Assembly (NCBI RefSeq): GCF_001984175.1
Contig: NZ_MTQP01000056.1
Location: 62,001-126,000 of the forward strand
DNA: 64,000 bases
Reading direction: 5' to 3'
From: Saccharothrix sp. ALI-22-I
GTDB taxonomy: Bacteria > Actinomycetota > Actinomycetes > Mycobacteriales > Pseudonocardiaceae
In this document: in pieces, positions 52,041 through 60,567 of the stretch
Layout of the letters: each line of letters opens with the position of its first letter
Position numbering within the stretch: the stretch's first letter is position 1
Made by a program: the position numbers and the translations under genes
The notes under the pieces: model-generated
Told to the model about the DNA's origin: nothing
Databases searched by the model: none
What the model saw: only the letters and a program-made list of their open reading frames with translations

Positions 52041-53216
52041 TCAGCCCTCGATCTTCGCTTCCTCCGCCGGGCCCAGCAGCTTCAGGACGCCAGCCTTGAC
52101 CTGGTAGATGAAGATGGCGTTGTTCTCCGGCTCACCGTTCGCCTTGAACTTGATCGGCTTGGAGACACCCTCGAAGCTGATCGTCTTCAGGTACTCGTTG
52201 ATCTTCTCGCCGGTGGTGTTGCCCGCCTGGATGGCCTTGATGAACACGGTCGCCGCGTCGTAGCCCTCGGTCGCGTAGATGGCCGGGTCCACGTTGGCGC
52301 TCTTCTTGTAGTTGTCGAAGAACGTCTTCAGCGGGCCGGTCACGTCGGCGGACGGGATGTTGCACGGGCAGGCGAGGACGGCGTTCTCGGCCGCGGCGGC
52401 ACCCGCGCCGGTGACGAGCTGCTGGTCGAGCGAGCCGTCACCGGAGGCGAACGTGGCGGTCACGCCACCGTCACGCAGCTGCTTGAGCAGCCGGCCGCCC
52501 TGGGCGTAGTAGCCACCGAAGACGATCACATCCGGGTTCGCCGAGCGGACCTTGGTGACCGTGGAGGAGTAGTCGGACGCGTCCTTGGAGAACTTGTCGG
52601 TCTCGACCGCGACGCCGGCGTCGGTGAACGACTTGGCGACGGTCTCGGCCAGGCCGACGCTGTACTCCTGGTCGTCGGACAGGACGAACGCCTTCTTCGG
52701 GGCCTTGGCCTTCACCAGGAACTCGGCGATGCCGGGACCCTGGTCGGCGTCGTTGGCCACGACGCGGTGCCAGTAGGTCCAGCCGTTCTCGGCCAGACCG
52801 GGGTTCGTCGCGGACGGCGAGACGCTGGGGATCTTGCTCTCCTCCAGCAGACCGCCGACGGCCTTGGACTCACCGGAGAAGGCCGGCCCGATCAGGGCGA
52901 CGACCTTGTCCTGGGTGACGGCCTTCGTGACCAGACCGGTGGCCTGTTCGGGCTTGCCCTGGCTGTCGTACTGGACCAGCTCGATCTTGACCTTCGGGTT
53001 CGTGGCGTTGTACTCGTCGATCGCCATCACGGCCCCGTTCCGGGGCGGGATCACGATCGCCGAGCTCTCGCCGGTGAGGTCACCCATGAACCCGACCTTG
53101 ACCGAGGTGACGTCGCCACCCGCGTCGGTACCGCCGCCGCCTCCAGCGCAAGCCGCGAGCACCAGCGACGAAGCCGCCGCCAGCGCCAGAACTCGGCCGA
53201 GTCGTGCTCCTGACAC
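52041..53216 (-). CDS. livK: Branched-chain amino acid ABC transporter substrate-binding lipoprotein
   Basis: A 391-residue periplasmic-binding-protein-like lipoprotein: signal peptide with lipobox LAAC (C23), then a type I solute-binding fold (KVGFMGDLTGESSAIVIPPRNG, VALIGPAFSGESKAVGGLLEES, VSPSATNPGLAENG, GYDAATVFIKAIQAG). It captures the ligand and docks on LivHM. GTG 53216 follows GGGAGG. It heads the operon livK-livH-livM-livG-livF. Confidence 0.93.
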   Translation of the reverse strand: MSGARLGRVLALAAASSLVLAACAGGGGGTDAGGDVTSVKVGFMGDLTGESSAIVIPPRNGAVMAIDEYNATNPKVKIELVQYDSQGKPEQATGLVTKAVTQDKVVALIGPAFSGESKAVGGLLEESKIPSVSPSATNPGLAENGWTYWHRVVANDADQGPGIAEFLVKAKAPKKAFVLSDDQEYSVGLAETVAKSFTDAGVAVETDKFSKDASDYSSTVTKVRSANPDVIVFGGYYAQGGRLLKQLRDGGVTATFASGDGSLDQQLVTGAGAAAAENAVLACPCNIPSADVTGPLKTFFDNYKKSANVDPAIYATEGYDAATVFIKAIQAGNTTGEKINEYLKTISFEGVSKPIKFKANGEPENNAIFIYQVKAGVLKLLGPAEEAKIEG

Positions 53217-53507
53217 CGGAATACCTCCCAAGACACCAACCAACCCGCCGGTAGGCGGAAGAGCCCTCACACGAGGGCGTGGGTTAGGGCAGGAACGTAG
53301 CTTCAGATCACTTCGGTGAACAGGTGGTCTTACTGCTCTGTGTCCACATCGTGACGGTAGTCATGCGAAGTCAACGAAAAAAGCCCCAGAGTTAACAACC
53401 TCAAATCCAGCTCAAATCGCCGCAGGTCACAAAGCCAATGCGGGCAGTAACCAACAATGGCCGGGTAGGCCGTCCGATACTCGAACGGGTATCCCCCGCC
53501 GGGTTAC
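53217..53507. other. Intergenic region between livK and pdtaR
   Basis: 291 bases without a gene, noticeably richer in A and T than the rest of the window. It holds the promoter region of the liv operon and the 3' end of the pdtaR transcript (minus strand). On the minus strand a GGGGCTTTTTT run at about 53385 could end the pdtaR message, but the preceding stem is weak. Confidence 0.5.
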
Positions 53508-54113
53508 TCACCCGAAGTTTTCGATGACGGCTTCGGCGACTGCCTTCATCGTCGTGCGGCGGTCCATCGCGGTGCGCTGCACCCAACGGAATGCCTCGGG
53601 TTCCGACAGACCCTGCTTGGTCATCAGCAATCCCTTGGCGCGCTCGACGGCCTTGCGCGTCTCCAGCCGCTCGGTGAGCCCGGCGACCTCGTTCTCCAAC
53701 GCCTGCAACTCGGCGAACCGGCTCATCGCCAACTCGATCGCGGGCACCAGGTCGCGCTTGGCGAACGGCTTGACCAGGTAGGCCATCGCCCCGGCGTCCC
53801 GCGCGCGTTCCACCAGGTCGCGCTGGCTGAACGCGGTCAGGATGACGACCGGCGCGATGCGCTTGCCGGCGATCACCGACGCGGCCTCGATACCGTCCAC
53901 CTTGGGCATCTTCACGTCCATGATGACCAGGTCCGGTCGCAGCTCGGTGGCCAGCGTGACCGCCTCGTCGCCATCGGCGGCCTGACCGGCCACCTCGTAC
54001 CCCTCTTCGCGCAGCATCTCGACCAGGTCGAGTCTGATGAGGGCTTCGTCCTCGGCCACGAGCACGCGCTTGGGCGCGACCTCTGGCTGGGCCTCGGCAG
54101 CCTGGTTGGTCAC
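53508..54113 (-). CDS. pdtaR: ANTAR-domain response regulator PdtaR
   Basis: 201 residues. The receiver (RVLVAEDEALIRLDLVEML, phospho-acceptor D66 in VIMDVKMP, LTAF and KPF motifs) is followed by a coiled linker and an ANTAR RNA-binding domain (LETRKAVERAKGLLMTKQGLSEPEAFRWVQRTAMD). ANTAR proteins bind paired hairpins in mRNA leaders and prevent termination. It is the orthologue in family and position of M. tuberculosis PdtaR (Rv1626), whose kinase PdtaS is usually encoded elsewhere. GTG 54113 follows AGGAGG. Confidence 0.93.
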   Translation of the reverse strand: MTNQAAEAQPEVAPKRVLVAEDEALIRLDLVEMLREEGYEVAGQAADGDEAVTLATELRPDLVIMDVKMPKVDGIEAASVIAGKRIAPVVILTAFSQRDLVERARDAGAMAYLVKPFAKRDLVPAIELAMSRFAELQALENEVAGLTERLETRKAVERAKGLLMTKQGLSEPEAFRWVQRTAMDRRTTMKAVAEAVIENFG

Positions 54114-54300
54114 CGGGGTCCTCCTGACACTCTTCGGCGGCTCGACGCGGTCGCGTCGGACGAAAGCGCAGTCTACAAGCGTGCCGGGCGGTGCCGGTGC
54201 GGTCCGGCCGTGATCGCGGCCACCGGAGTCCACTTCGTCGGTTGGGACGCAGCCGATCGGCTGAATGCATTGTGGACACCACTCATGCGCGGGTGTTCCC

Positions 54301-54343
54301 CGATCGGGGGTGCCGGATCGTGGCCGCCCGGCACCCCCGATCG
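54301..54343 (-). terminator. Terminator of the unknown gene 54346-55323
   Basis: Perfect 16-base arms CGATCGGGGGTGCCGG (54301-54316) and CCGGCACCCCCGATCG (54328-54343) with an 11-base loop, two bases beyond the stop codon of the minus-strand gene. The hairpin is symmetrical and could also stop transcripts from the other strand. Confidence 0.8.
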
Positions 54344-54345
54344 AT

Positions 54346-55323
54346 TCACTTCACCGACTGCGGCGGCTCCCACCAGCCCGTCACGCCCTCCGGCCACTCG
54401 AACGCGGCCAGCGCGGGCTCGTGCGCCGGGTCCGGGCCCTCCACCTCGCGCAGGAACAGGTCGTACCAGCCGGTGGAGATGCCGAGGCCGCCGCCTGCAC
54501 TGGGCACCTCCACCGAATCGGGCAGGCCGAACACGGGGTGCAGCAGCCGGTCGGCCACCGCCGGCACGCCCAGGCTCGTCGGCCACTCGACCCACCACCT
54601 GTCGCCCATGGCCAGTGCGCGCACCCACGGCGCGGCGCTGAACAGGTGGTAGCGGCGCAGCACGGCGCTGCCCACGCCCGTCGGGCGCGGCGTCTCCGCC
54701 AGGTGGTCGCGCTCGGCGGCGGTGAGCGGGCCGTCGATGAACGTACCGCCCAGGTTGCGGCCCTTGAGCAGGTTCCGCACGTACTTCAGGCCGTCCGCCC
54801 ACGCCCGCTCGTCCACGCCCGCGAGGTGCACAGCCGGGGGGTTCACGGTTGCGTCGAGGCCGACCAGCCGCAGCTCCACCGAACGCGGGTGGTGGGTGAC
54901 CCGCAGGCCGGGCGCGCCCGCCACCCACGACTCGTCGTAGCGCGGCAGCAGCTCGTAGAGCAGCGGGCCCAGGGCGTGTTCGGTGAGGTGCAGGCGGAGG
55001 TGCACGCCCGGCTCGACGGTGCGGAACGCGTGCGCCGGGCGCAGCATGCTCGCGGGCGGGCGCAGTTGCAGGTGCCCGGCGGCGTCCAGGCCCGCTTGCA
55101 GCACCACGCATTCGAGCGCGCGCTGGTCGTCGTCCTGCGCGTCGGGCAGGAAAAGGCCGCGCACGTCGGCCTTGCCCCGCAGGGCGTCGACCACGCGTTC
55201 GCGCCGGTCGTCGGGCAGGTCGTGCAGCACGGCTTTCACCGCGGGCACGGCCTGGGTGAGGTTTTCGCCGGTGTAGGTCCGGCGGAGGTCGACCAGCTGT
55301 TCGGTCAACGACGATCGCGCCAT
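54346..55323 (-). CDS. Conserved-looking protein of unknown function
   Basis: A 325-residue soluble protein that I do not recognise. It starts with SLTEQLVDLRRTYTGENLTQAV and has a second helical part (ALECVVLQAGLDAAGHLQL). The remainder is mixed (LKYVRNLLKGRNLGGTFIDG; MGDRWWVEWPTSLGVPAVADRLL; an aromatic, Pro-rich C-terminus ending GWWEPPQSVK). No signal peptide, membrane helix or nucleotide-binding loop is visible. Third-position G/C bias supports translation. It is monocistronic, closed by a strong terminator, and divergent from a ThDP enzyme gene. Confidence 0.7.
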   Translation of the reverse strand: MARSSLTEQLVDLRRTYTGENLTQAVPAVKAVLHDLPDDRRERVVDALRGKADVRGLFLPDAQDDDQRALECVVLQAGLDAAGHLQLRPPASMLRPAHAFRTVEPGVHLRLHLTEHALGPLLYELLPRYDESWVAGAPGLRVTHHPRSVELRLVGLDATVNPPAVHLAGVDERAWADGLKYVRNLLKGRNLGGTFIDGPLTAAERDHLAETPRPTGVGSAVLRRYHLFSAAPWVRALAMGDRWWVEWPTSLGVPAVADRLLHPVFGLPDSVEVPSAGGGLGISTGWYDLFLREVEGPDPAHEPALAAFEWPEGVTGWWEPPQSVK

Positions 55324-55610
55324 GGCAGTCCTCGCTCCCGCCGCCCGGCTCGGCGCAACAAGGACGCGAACACGCGTCGTCCAATGGTCGTCGGTACTGC
55401 TCCGTGAGCAGGGGTGCCCCCACCCCGCGGCGGATCACGCCACCCGGTTGCCGGGGAGTGGCTCCAGCCTCACGTCTGCTCACACACGCCGTTTCCGACG
55501 ATAGCAAAGCGCGATACCCGGTTTCACGGACGTTTCTCCGCGGTCGTGCCGTTGGTGCAACCGGACGCGTGACGTTGCCGGGGCGGCCCCGCGTCCCTAG
55601 CGTCTGCCGC
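55324..55610. other. Divergent intergenic region, with a possible decayed repeat core
   Basis: 287 bases between two divergent genes. Bases 55492-55521 match the core of the palindromic element (TTTCCGACGAT then GCG and CCGG) at 24 of 30 positions, but the complementary arm is not kept, so no stem forms. The rest should contain promoters for both genes; no clear -35/-10 pair stands out. Confidence 0.4.
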
Positions 55611-57197
55611 ATGGTGAGCGGGGCGGAGCGGTTGCTGAGGGTGTTGGCCGCGCACGGCGTCGAGGTCGTGTTCGGGCTGCCCGGTGTGCACAACCTGCCC
55701 GTGTGGGAGGCGTTGCGGACCTCCGGGATCCGGCTGGTCGGCGTCCGGCACGAGCAGACGGCGGTGTACGCGGCCGACGGCTACGCCCGTGCCACCGGGC
55801 GGTTGGGTGTCGTGCTGGTGACCACCGGTCCGGGTGCGGCCAACTGCCTGGGCGCGACCGGCGAGGCGCACGCGTCCGGGACGCCGCTGCTGGTCATCGC
55901 CACCGACATCCCGTCGACGCTGCGCCGTCCCGGTGAGTACCGGGGCGTGCTGCACGAGACGCGTGACCAGCGGGCGATGTTCCTGCCCGTGGTGAAGGGC
56001 GGGTGGACGCTGCGCGCGGCCGAGTCGATCGGCATCTACGCCGACAGCGCCGCGCTGCTGGCCACCACCGCGCCGCAGGGGCCGGTCTACCTGGGCGTGC
56101 CGACCGACTTCCTCACCGCGGACGCCGGCGTGTGGAACCGGATCCCGACCCGCGCGCCGTCCGTGCCGGACGTGAGCGCGGGGGTCGGGTTGGTGGCCGA
56201 GGCCGGACGTCCGCTGATCTGGGCCGGTGGCGGGGCCGCGCGGTCGGGTGCGGGCGAGGCGGTGGCCGCGTTGGCCGAGCGGATCGGCGCGCCGATCGTC
56301 ACCACGTACGGCGCGCGTGGGCTGGTCGACCACCCGCACGTGGTGCACGGACCCGTGCACCTGCCGGAGGTGGGCGCGCTGTGGGACGAGGCGGACCTGG
56401 TCATCGGGGTGGGCAGCGATTTCGACGGGATGATGACGCAGAACTGGCTCCAGCCCGCGCCGCGCCGGTTGCTGAACGTCAACGTTGAAACGATTCGGAA
56501 CTACCCGCCGGACGTGACGTTGCGCGGTGACGCGCGGATCGTGGTGTCGGCGCTGGCCGAAGCGGTTCCCGCGCGGCCGGACGCCGGGGTCGCCGCGCGC
56601 GTCGCCGAGCTGAACGACCTGGTGCGCAAGGCGGTGGAGGCCGACGAGCCGCGGGCGGTGCCGTTGCTGGAGGCGTTGGAGGGTCACCGGGTGGTGGCCG
56701 ACATGTGCGTGGCCGGGTACTGGGTCGGCGGGTTCGGCCGGATCACCCGACCGCGCGCGCTGGCTTACCCGGTCGGGTGGGGCACGCTCGGTTTCGGGTT
56801 CCCGGCCGCTCTGGGCGCGGCGCTGACCGGGCGGGTGGTCGCGGTCTGCGGTGACGGCGGGTTCCTGTTCGCGTGCGGTGACCTGGCGACCGCCGCGCAG
56901 GAGCAGCTGCCGGTGACGGTGGTGCTGGTGGACGACGGCGGGTACGGGATGTTGCGGCACGACCAGGTGCGGGCCGGGCACGAGCCGTTCGGGGTGGACC
57001 TGCGGTCGCCGGACTTCGTCGCGCTGGCCGGGAGCTTCGGCGTGGAAGCGTCCGCTGTGGACGGTTTCGGCGAGGCGTTCCGCGCGCGACTGGGCGAGTA
57101 CGTGCGGCGCTCGGGGCCCAACGTCCTGGTCGTGCGGGCGACGGCGCTGAAGCCGCCGGTCAACACGTCGCCGCGCTGGTACCGCAAGACGTCCTAG
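55611..57197 (+). CDS. Thiamine-diphosphate enzyme of the acetolactate synthase-like family
   Basis: 528 residues with the three ThDP domains. The catalytic Glu is E48 in RHEQTAVYAADGYARATG; TTGPGAANCLGATGEAH follows; the cofactor motif is VAVCGDGGFLFACGDLATAAQ and then VVLVDDGGYGMLRHDQ. It is shorter than IlvB and no IlvN-type regulatory gene is near, so it is more likely a decarboxylase or carboligase on another 2-keto acid. It lies two genes upstream of a two-component system with no evident link. Confidence 0.88.
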   Translation: MVSGAERLLRVLAAHGVEVVFGLPGVHNLPVWEALRTSGIRLVGVRHEQTAVYAADGYARATGRLGVVLVTTGPGAANCLGATGEAHASGTPLLVIATDIPSTLRRPGEYRGVLHETRDQRAMFLPVVKGGWTLRAAESIGIYADSAALLATTAPQGPVYLGVPTDFLTADAGVWNRIPTRAPSVPDVSAGVGLVAEAGRPLIWAGGGAARSGAGEAVAALAERIGAPIVTTYGARGLVDHPHVVHGPVHLPEVGALWDEADLVIGVGSDFDGMMTQNWLQPAPRRLLNVNVETIRNYPPDVTLRGDARIVVSALAEAVPARPDAGVAARVAELNDLVRKAVEADEPRAVPLLEALEGHRVVADMCVAGYWVGGFGRITRPRALAYPVGWGTLGFGFPAALGAALTGRVVAVCGDGGFLFACGDLATAAQEQLPVTVVLVDDGGYGMLRHDQVRAGHEPFGVDLRSPDFVALAGSFGVEASAVDGFGEAFRARLGEYVRRSGPNVLVVRATALKPPVNTSPRWYRKTS

Positions 57198-57217
57198 GGT
57201 GTCGTAGGGTGCCGAAC

Positions 57218-57727
57218 ATGAGTTCGAACGAACGCGTGTGGCCCGCAGCGGACGCTCACGACGAGCTGCTGTTGATGACCGATTTCCTGACCTTCCTGCG
57301 GCTGACCGCCGTGTTGAAGGTGGAGGGTTTGAGCTGGGCGGACGCCTCGGCCACGCCCATCCCGACGTCGCCGGTGGTGAGCGCGCTCGGCGTGCTGCGG
57401 CACCTGACCGCGGTGGAGCGGTGGTGGCTGTCGATCGAGGCGGGCGGCGTGGAGCTGCCGTCGCTGTGGGGCGAGGACGCGGACGCGTCGTGGCTGCTTC
57501 ACGAGGGCGACACGGTGGAGTCGGTGATCGCCGAGTACCGCGCCGAGTGGGCCCGGTCCGAGGACGCGCTCAAAGGCCTGGGCCCGGACGACCGGACCCG
57601 CGGCGACCACGAAGGCAACGGCCGCACGGTGCGCTGGGTGCTCGCGCACTTGGTGCAGGAAACCGGCAGACACGTCGGCCACCTGGATTTCCTGCGCGAA
57701 CTGGCGGACGGCGAGAAGGGCGAGTAG
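57218..57727 (+). CDS. DinB family protein
   Basis: A 169-residue four-helix-bundle protein of the DinB/YfiT type. The metal ligands are recognisable as His residues in VLRHLTAVERWWLSIEAGG and in WVLAHLVQETGRHVGHLDFLREL (the C-terminal HxxxH pair). Such proteins include mycothiol- and bacillithiol-dependent transferases, and many actinobacterial members have no known reaction. ATG 57218 gives the natural N-terminus; it follows the ThDP gene after 20 bases. Confidence 0.87.
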   Translation: MSSNERVWPAADAHDELLLMTDFLTFLRLTAVLKVEGLSWADASATPIPTSPVVSALGVLRHLTAVERWWLSIEAGGVELPSLWGEDADASWLLHEGDTVESVIAEYRAEWARSEDALKGLGPDDRTRGDHEGNGRTVRWVLAHLVQETGRHVGHLDFLRELADGEKGE

Positions 57728-57730
57728 CGA

Positions 57731-57754
57731 CACCCCTGACGAAGGTCAGGGGTG
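57731..57754 (+). terminator. Terminator after the DinB gene
   Basis: Perfect 10-base arms CACCCCTGAC and GTCAGGGGTG with the loop GAAG, three bases past the stop codon. No T-tract, as for the other hairpins in this window. Confidence 0.75.
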
Positions 57755-57833
57755 GGGGGTGTCGTTCGGGTCCTGTGCCGGGGTCCGGGGATTTCTAGCG
57801 TGACCGACGTCGACCGGACGATCGGGGTGCGCT

Positions 57834-58010
57834 GTGCGGCAGGACAGGTGTTGGCGGCGAATTGTGCTGGTTGCGGTGGTGGCGTTGATGCCGGTGGCTT
57901 CGGTGAGCAAGGCGTTCACCGCGCTCGCCGTGATGCGGTTGGTGGAGGCGGGACGGGTGGTGTTGGACGTGCCCTCGCCGACGGCGTCGCACCTGGTCGC
58001 GGCACGGTAG
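57834..58010 (+). pseudogene. Remnant of a class C beta-lactamase-family serine hydrolase
   Basis: A 58-codon frame whose C-terminal part reads SVSKAFTALAVMRLVEAGRVVLD, the active-site Ser-x-x-Lys helix and following strand of class C beta-lactamase/esterase-type hydrolases (family form GSVSKPFTALAVMQLVEAGRV). The residues before it look like a membrane or signal segment (RRIVLVAVVALMPVA) joined directly to the motif, and the Tyr-x-Asn and rest of the 350-residue domain are missing before the TAG. The best reading is a gene cut down by deletion. It lies directly upstream of the histidine kinase gene. Confidence 0.65.
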
Positions 58011-58021
58011 CGTCGGGGACC

Positions 58022-59122
58022 GTGAGGCGTTCCGAAGGCGGCTGGTCGCGGAAGTCGCCCGTCCCGCCGTGGGCGCTGACGTCGCTCGGCGCGCTGCTGG
58101 CAGTGGTCGCCTTCGCCCACGAGGAACTCGGGGGGTGGGCTCTGGCCGGTGCGCTGTCGGCGCCGGTCGTGGCCGTGGCGCTGCTCGCGAAGGCTCCGCC
58201 GGTCTCGCTCGGTGTGTGCGCGGCCACGGCGGTGACGATGGCACTGGCCGTGCACGACAGCGTTCCCCCGTGGAGCGCGGCGCTCGGTGTGGCGCTGTGC
58301 GTGATCAGCTTCCTGGCCGGTCGTGGCCCATCGGGCTCCGCTTCCGTGATGGCGGTGTTCGCGGCGGGGGCGGTTCTGGTGGTCCTGCTCGTCCTGGTCG
58401 AGGCGGAGGCGGGGGCCACCGGGCTGCTGTTGTTGGTGCTGGTCGTGGTGCTCCCCTGGTTCCTCGGCCGTTCCGTCCGTCAGCAGACCGAACTGGCCGC
58501 GGCAGCAGCCGAGCGGGTCCACTTGCGGGAGCGCGCTCGCATCGCCCACGACATGCACGACTCGCTCGGACACGAGCTGAGCCTGCTGGCACTGCGCGCC
58601 GGAGCGCTGGAGATCGCCCCTGACTTCGACGAGCGGCACCGGGCCGCGGTGGCGCAGTTGCGCGACGCGGCCGGAGCGGCCACCGAGCGGCTGACCGACA
58701 TCATCGCCGTGCTGCGCGACGGCGAGCCCGCACCGCTGCACCCGGTCCCCGAACACGTCGGAGACCTCGTCGAGCGGGCAGCGCAGGCCGGTCTGGCGGT
58801 CTCGCTGGAGTGGAGCGGTCCGCAGCTGTTGCCGCCCTTGGTCGATCAGGCCGTCCACGGTGTCGTGCGCGAGGCGTTGACCAATGCCGTGAAGCACGCG
58901 GCCGGTTCCGCGGTCCAGGTGCGGGTGGTGAACGCGGACGCCGCGACCGTCGTCACGGTGACCAACACCCTGCCACCAAGACCGCGGCGAGGCGCCGGGG
59001 GACGCGTCGGCCTGGTCGCGCTGCGGGATCGCATCCGGTCGGTCGGCGGCACGCTCGACATCAGCCGCCACGACCACACCTTCGAGGTCGTGGCCGTGCT
59101 GCCGCACGAGGGGAAGCCGTGA
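58022..59122 (+). CDS. Sensor histidine kinase (NarL-type, HisKA_3)
   Basis: A 366-residue kinase starting at GTG 58022. Residues 15-150 form about five membrane helices (LTSLGALLAVVAFAHEEL, ALAGALSAPVVAVALLA, LLLLVLVVVLPWFLG and others) with hardly any extracytoplasmic loop, so the signal is probably sensed in or at the membrane. The dimerisation helix holds IAHDMHDSLGHELS, phospho-acceptor His at residue 179, and the ATPase domain has HGVVREALTNAVKHA and GGRVGLVALRDRI. Its stop overlaps the response regulator start. Confidence 0.9.
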   Translation: MRRSEGGWSRKSPVPPWALTSLGALLAVVAFAHEELGGWALAGALSAPVVAVALLAKAPPVSLGVCAATAVTMALAVHDSVPPWSAALGVALCVISFLAGRGPSGSASVMAVFAAGAVLVVLLVLVEAEAGATGLLLLVLVVVLPWFLGRSVRQQTELAAAAAERVHLRERARIAHDMHDSLGHELSLLALRAGALEIAPDFDERHRAAVAQLRDAAGAATERLTDIIAVLRDGEPAPLHPVPEHVGDLVERAAQAGLAVSLEWSGPQLLPPLVDQAVHGVVREALTNAVKHAAGSAVQVRVVNADAATVVTVTNTLPPRPRRGAGGRVGLVALRDRIRSVGGTLDISRHDHTFEVVAVLPHEGKP

Positions 59123-59772
59123 TCCGGGTACTGCTCGCCGACGACGAGGCCATGATCCGCGCCGGAGTGCGGGCCATCCTCTCCACCGACCCCGACATCA
59201 CGGTGGTCGCCGAGGCCGGTGACGGCCGGGAAGCCGTCGAACTCACCCTCGCCCACCGCCCCGACGTCGCCCTGCTCGACATCCGCATGCCCCACGTCGA
59301 CGGTCTCGCCGCCGCCGCCGAGATCACCCGCGTGACGCCCGCCGTCGCCGTGGCGATCCTGACCACCTTCGGCGACGACGCCTACGTGACCCGGGCGCTC
59401 GACGGTGGCGCCCTGGGCTTCCTGCTCAAGTCCGGTGATCCGCGCGAGTTGCTCGCGGGCGTCCACGCGGTGGCCGGCGGCGGCGCCTACCTCGCGCCGC
59501 GCGTGGCCGCACGGGTGATCACCACGCTGCGCTCCACCGGCCTGAGCCGCGCGACCACCGCACGTGCCCGCACCGACTCGCTGACCGGACGGGAACGGGA
59601 CGTGCTGGCCCTGCTCGGCGCCGGTCTGTCCAACGCCCGGATCGCCCGCCGGCTCGGCCTCGTCGAAGGCACCGTCAAGGGCCACGTCAGCGCCATCCTC
59701 ACCCGACTCGACCTGGACAACCGCGTCCAAGCGGCGATCCTCGCCCACGAGGCCGGTCTCATCGCGGATTGA
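59119..59772 (+). CDS. NarL/LuxR-type response regulator
   Basis: 217 residues: receiver with VLLADDEAMIRAGVRAIL and D54 in LLDIRMPHVDG, then a LuxR-type HTH (LTGRERDVLALLGAGLSNARI, RLGLVEGTVKGHVSAILTRLDL). The GTG overlaps the kinase stop (GTGA), so the pair is made together and is cognate. Target genes cannot be named; the neighbouring exporter-type genes are not adjacent, and no repeat half-sites were found upstream. Confidence 0.93.
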   Translation: MIRVLLADDEAMIRAGVRAILSTDPDITVVAEAGDGREAVELTLAHRPDVALLDIRMPHVDGLAAAAEITRVTPAVAVAILTTFGDDAYVTRALDGGALGFLLKSGDPRELLAGVHAVAGGGAYLAPRVAARVITTLRSTGLSRATTARARTDSLTGRERDVLALLGAGLSNARIARRLGLVEGTVKGHVSAILTRLDLDNRVQAAILAHEAGLIAD

Positions 59773-59842
59773 CCCTCCCGCACAACCATCGACTCTTGGC
59801 ACCCGGCTGCGCGCCGACCACGCTGGGGACACGCCGACCTAC

Positions 59843-60196
59843 GTGTCCACCAACCCCGCCGACCTCGCCGATGTCGTCACCCGTGTCGACCTCGTCGGCG
59901 CCGAGGAGTTCGTCGCCGCCGAGGCCGCCGTGGTCGGCGATCCGTTCGACGACGTCCTGTACGGGCCGATGATGGACGAGAAGTTCGCGCTGGGCTTCGA
60001 GAAGCACCGCGGCTGGATTCGCGACCACCACACCGTGCACGGCTCCACCGCGACCGGCCGGATCACGAATGCCCACCCGCGCAAGGGTTTCCTGGGCGAC
60101 CCGGAGCGCGGCCTGTTCTACCACTCCGGGTCGTTGCAGAAGGCGCAGATGGACACCGCCGCCGTCGAGGCCGATCTTGACTTCCGGCTCCCCTGA
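59843..60196 (+). CDS. Hypothetical protein, possibly part of a decayed locus
   Basis: A 117-residue soluble protein starting at GTG 59843; I do not recognise it. Notable stretches are VGAEEFVAAEAAVVGDPFDD, GPMMDEKFALGFEKHRGWIRDHH and HPRKGFLGDPERGLFYHSG. Third-position G/C is high, so it is or recently was translated. Its 3' end overlaps the start of an internally deleted FAD-oxidoreductase gene, so it may be the neighbour of, or partner to, a function now lost. Confidence 0.5.
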   Translation: MSTNPADLADVVTRVDLVGAEEFVAAEAAVVGDPFDDVLYGPMMDEKFALGFEKHRGWIRDHHTVHGSTATGRITNAHPRKGFLGDPERGLFYHSGSLQKAQMDTAAVEADLDFRLP

Positions 60197-60482
60197 CCGG
60201 GCGTCCGTCGTCATCGTCGGCGGCGGGGTGATGGGGGTGAGCGCGGCGTTCCACCTGGCCGAGGCCGGTGTGCGGGACGTGGTGCTGGTGGAGCGGGACG
60301 CGCTCGGGTCCGGCCGTTTCCTCTACGCCACGGGGTTTTCCGGGCACGGGTTCATGCAGGGGCCCGCGGTCGGGGAGGTGCTGCGCGATCTGGTCCTGGG
60401 TCGTGAGCCGGTGGTGGACGTGTCCGCACTGGACGTATCGCGGTTCGGCGCGGAACTCCGACCCGAGCTGAACATCGTGTGA
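60177..60482 (+). pseudogene. FAD-dependent oxidoreductase with large in-frame internal deletion
   Basis: 101 codons from TTG 60177. The first 45 residues are a normal DAO-type FAD-binding start (SVVIVGGGVMGVSAAFHLAEAG, then VLVERDALGSG). The very next residues (RFLYATGFSGHGFMQGPAVGEVL, ending RFGAELRPELNIV) are the C-terminal cofactor motif and tail of the same family, normally about 280 residues further on. The join after GSG keeps the frame. The catalytic domain is gone, so the product cannot be an active oxidase. Confidence 0.8.
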
Positions 60483-60567
60483 GGCGAAACGGGCGGCGGG
60501 CTGGGCGATAACGCTTGCGGGTGAACGGGGATGCGCCGTTCGGCGGCGGCTGATTGGATCAACATCC

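Noticed and set aside
55492-55521. Full third copy of the palindromic element
   Set aside because: Only the core matches (24 of 30 bases); the pairing arm and flank are absent, so it is noted only as a possible decayed copy.
57752-58021. N-terminal extension of the histidine kinase back to GTG 57752
   Set aside because: The extra residues are low-complexity, the frame overlaps the terminator 57731-57754, and another frame in the same stretch carries the beta-lactamase-like motif.
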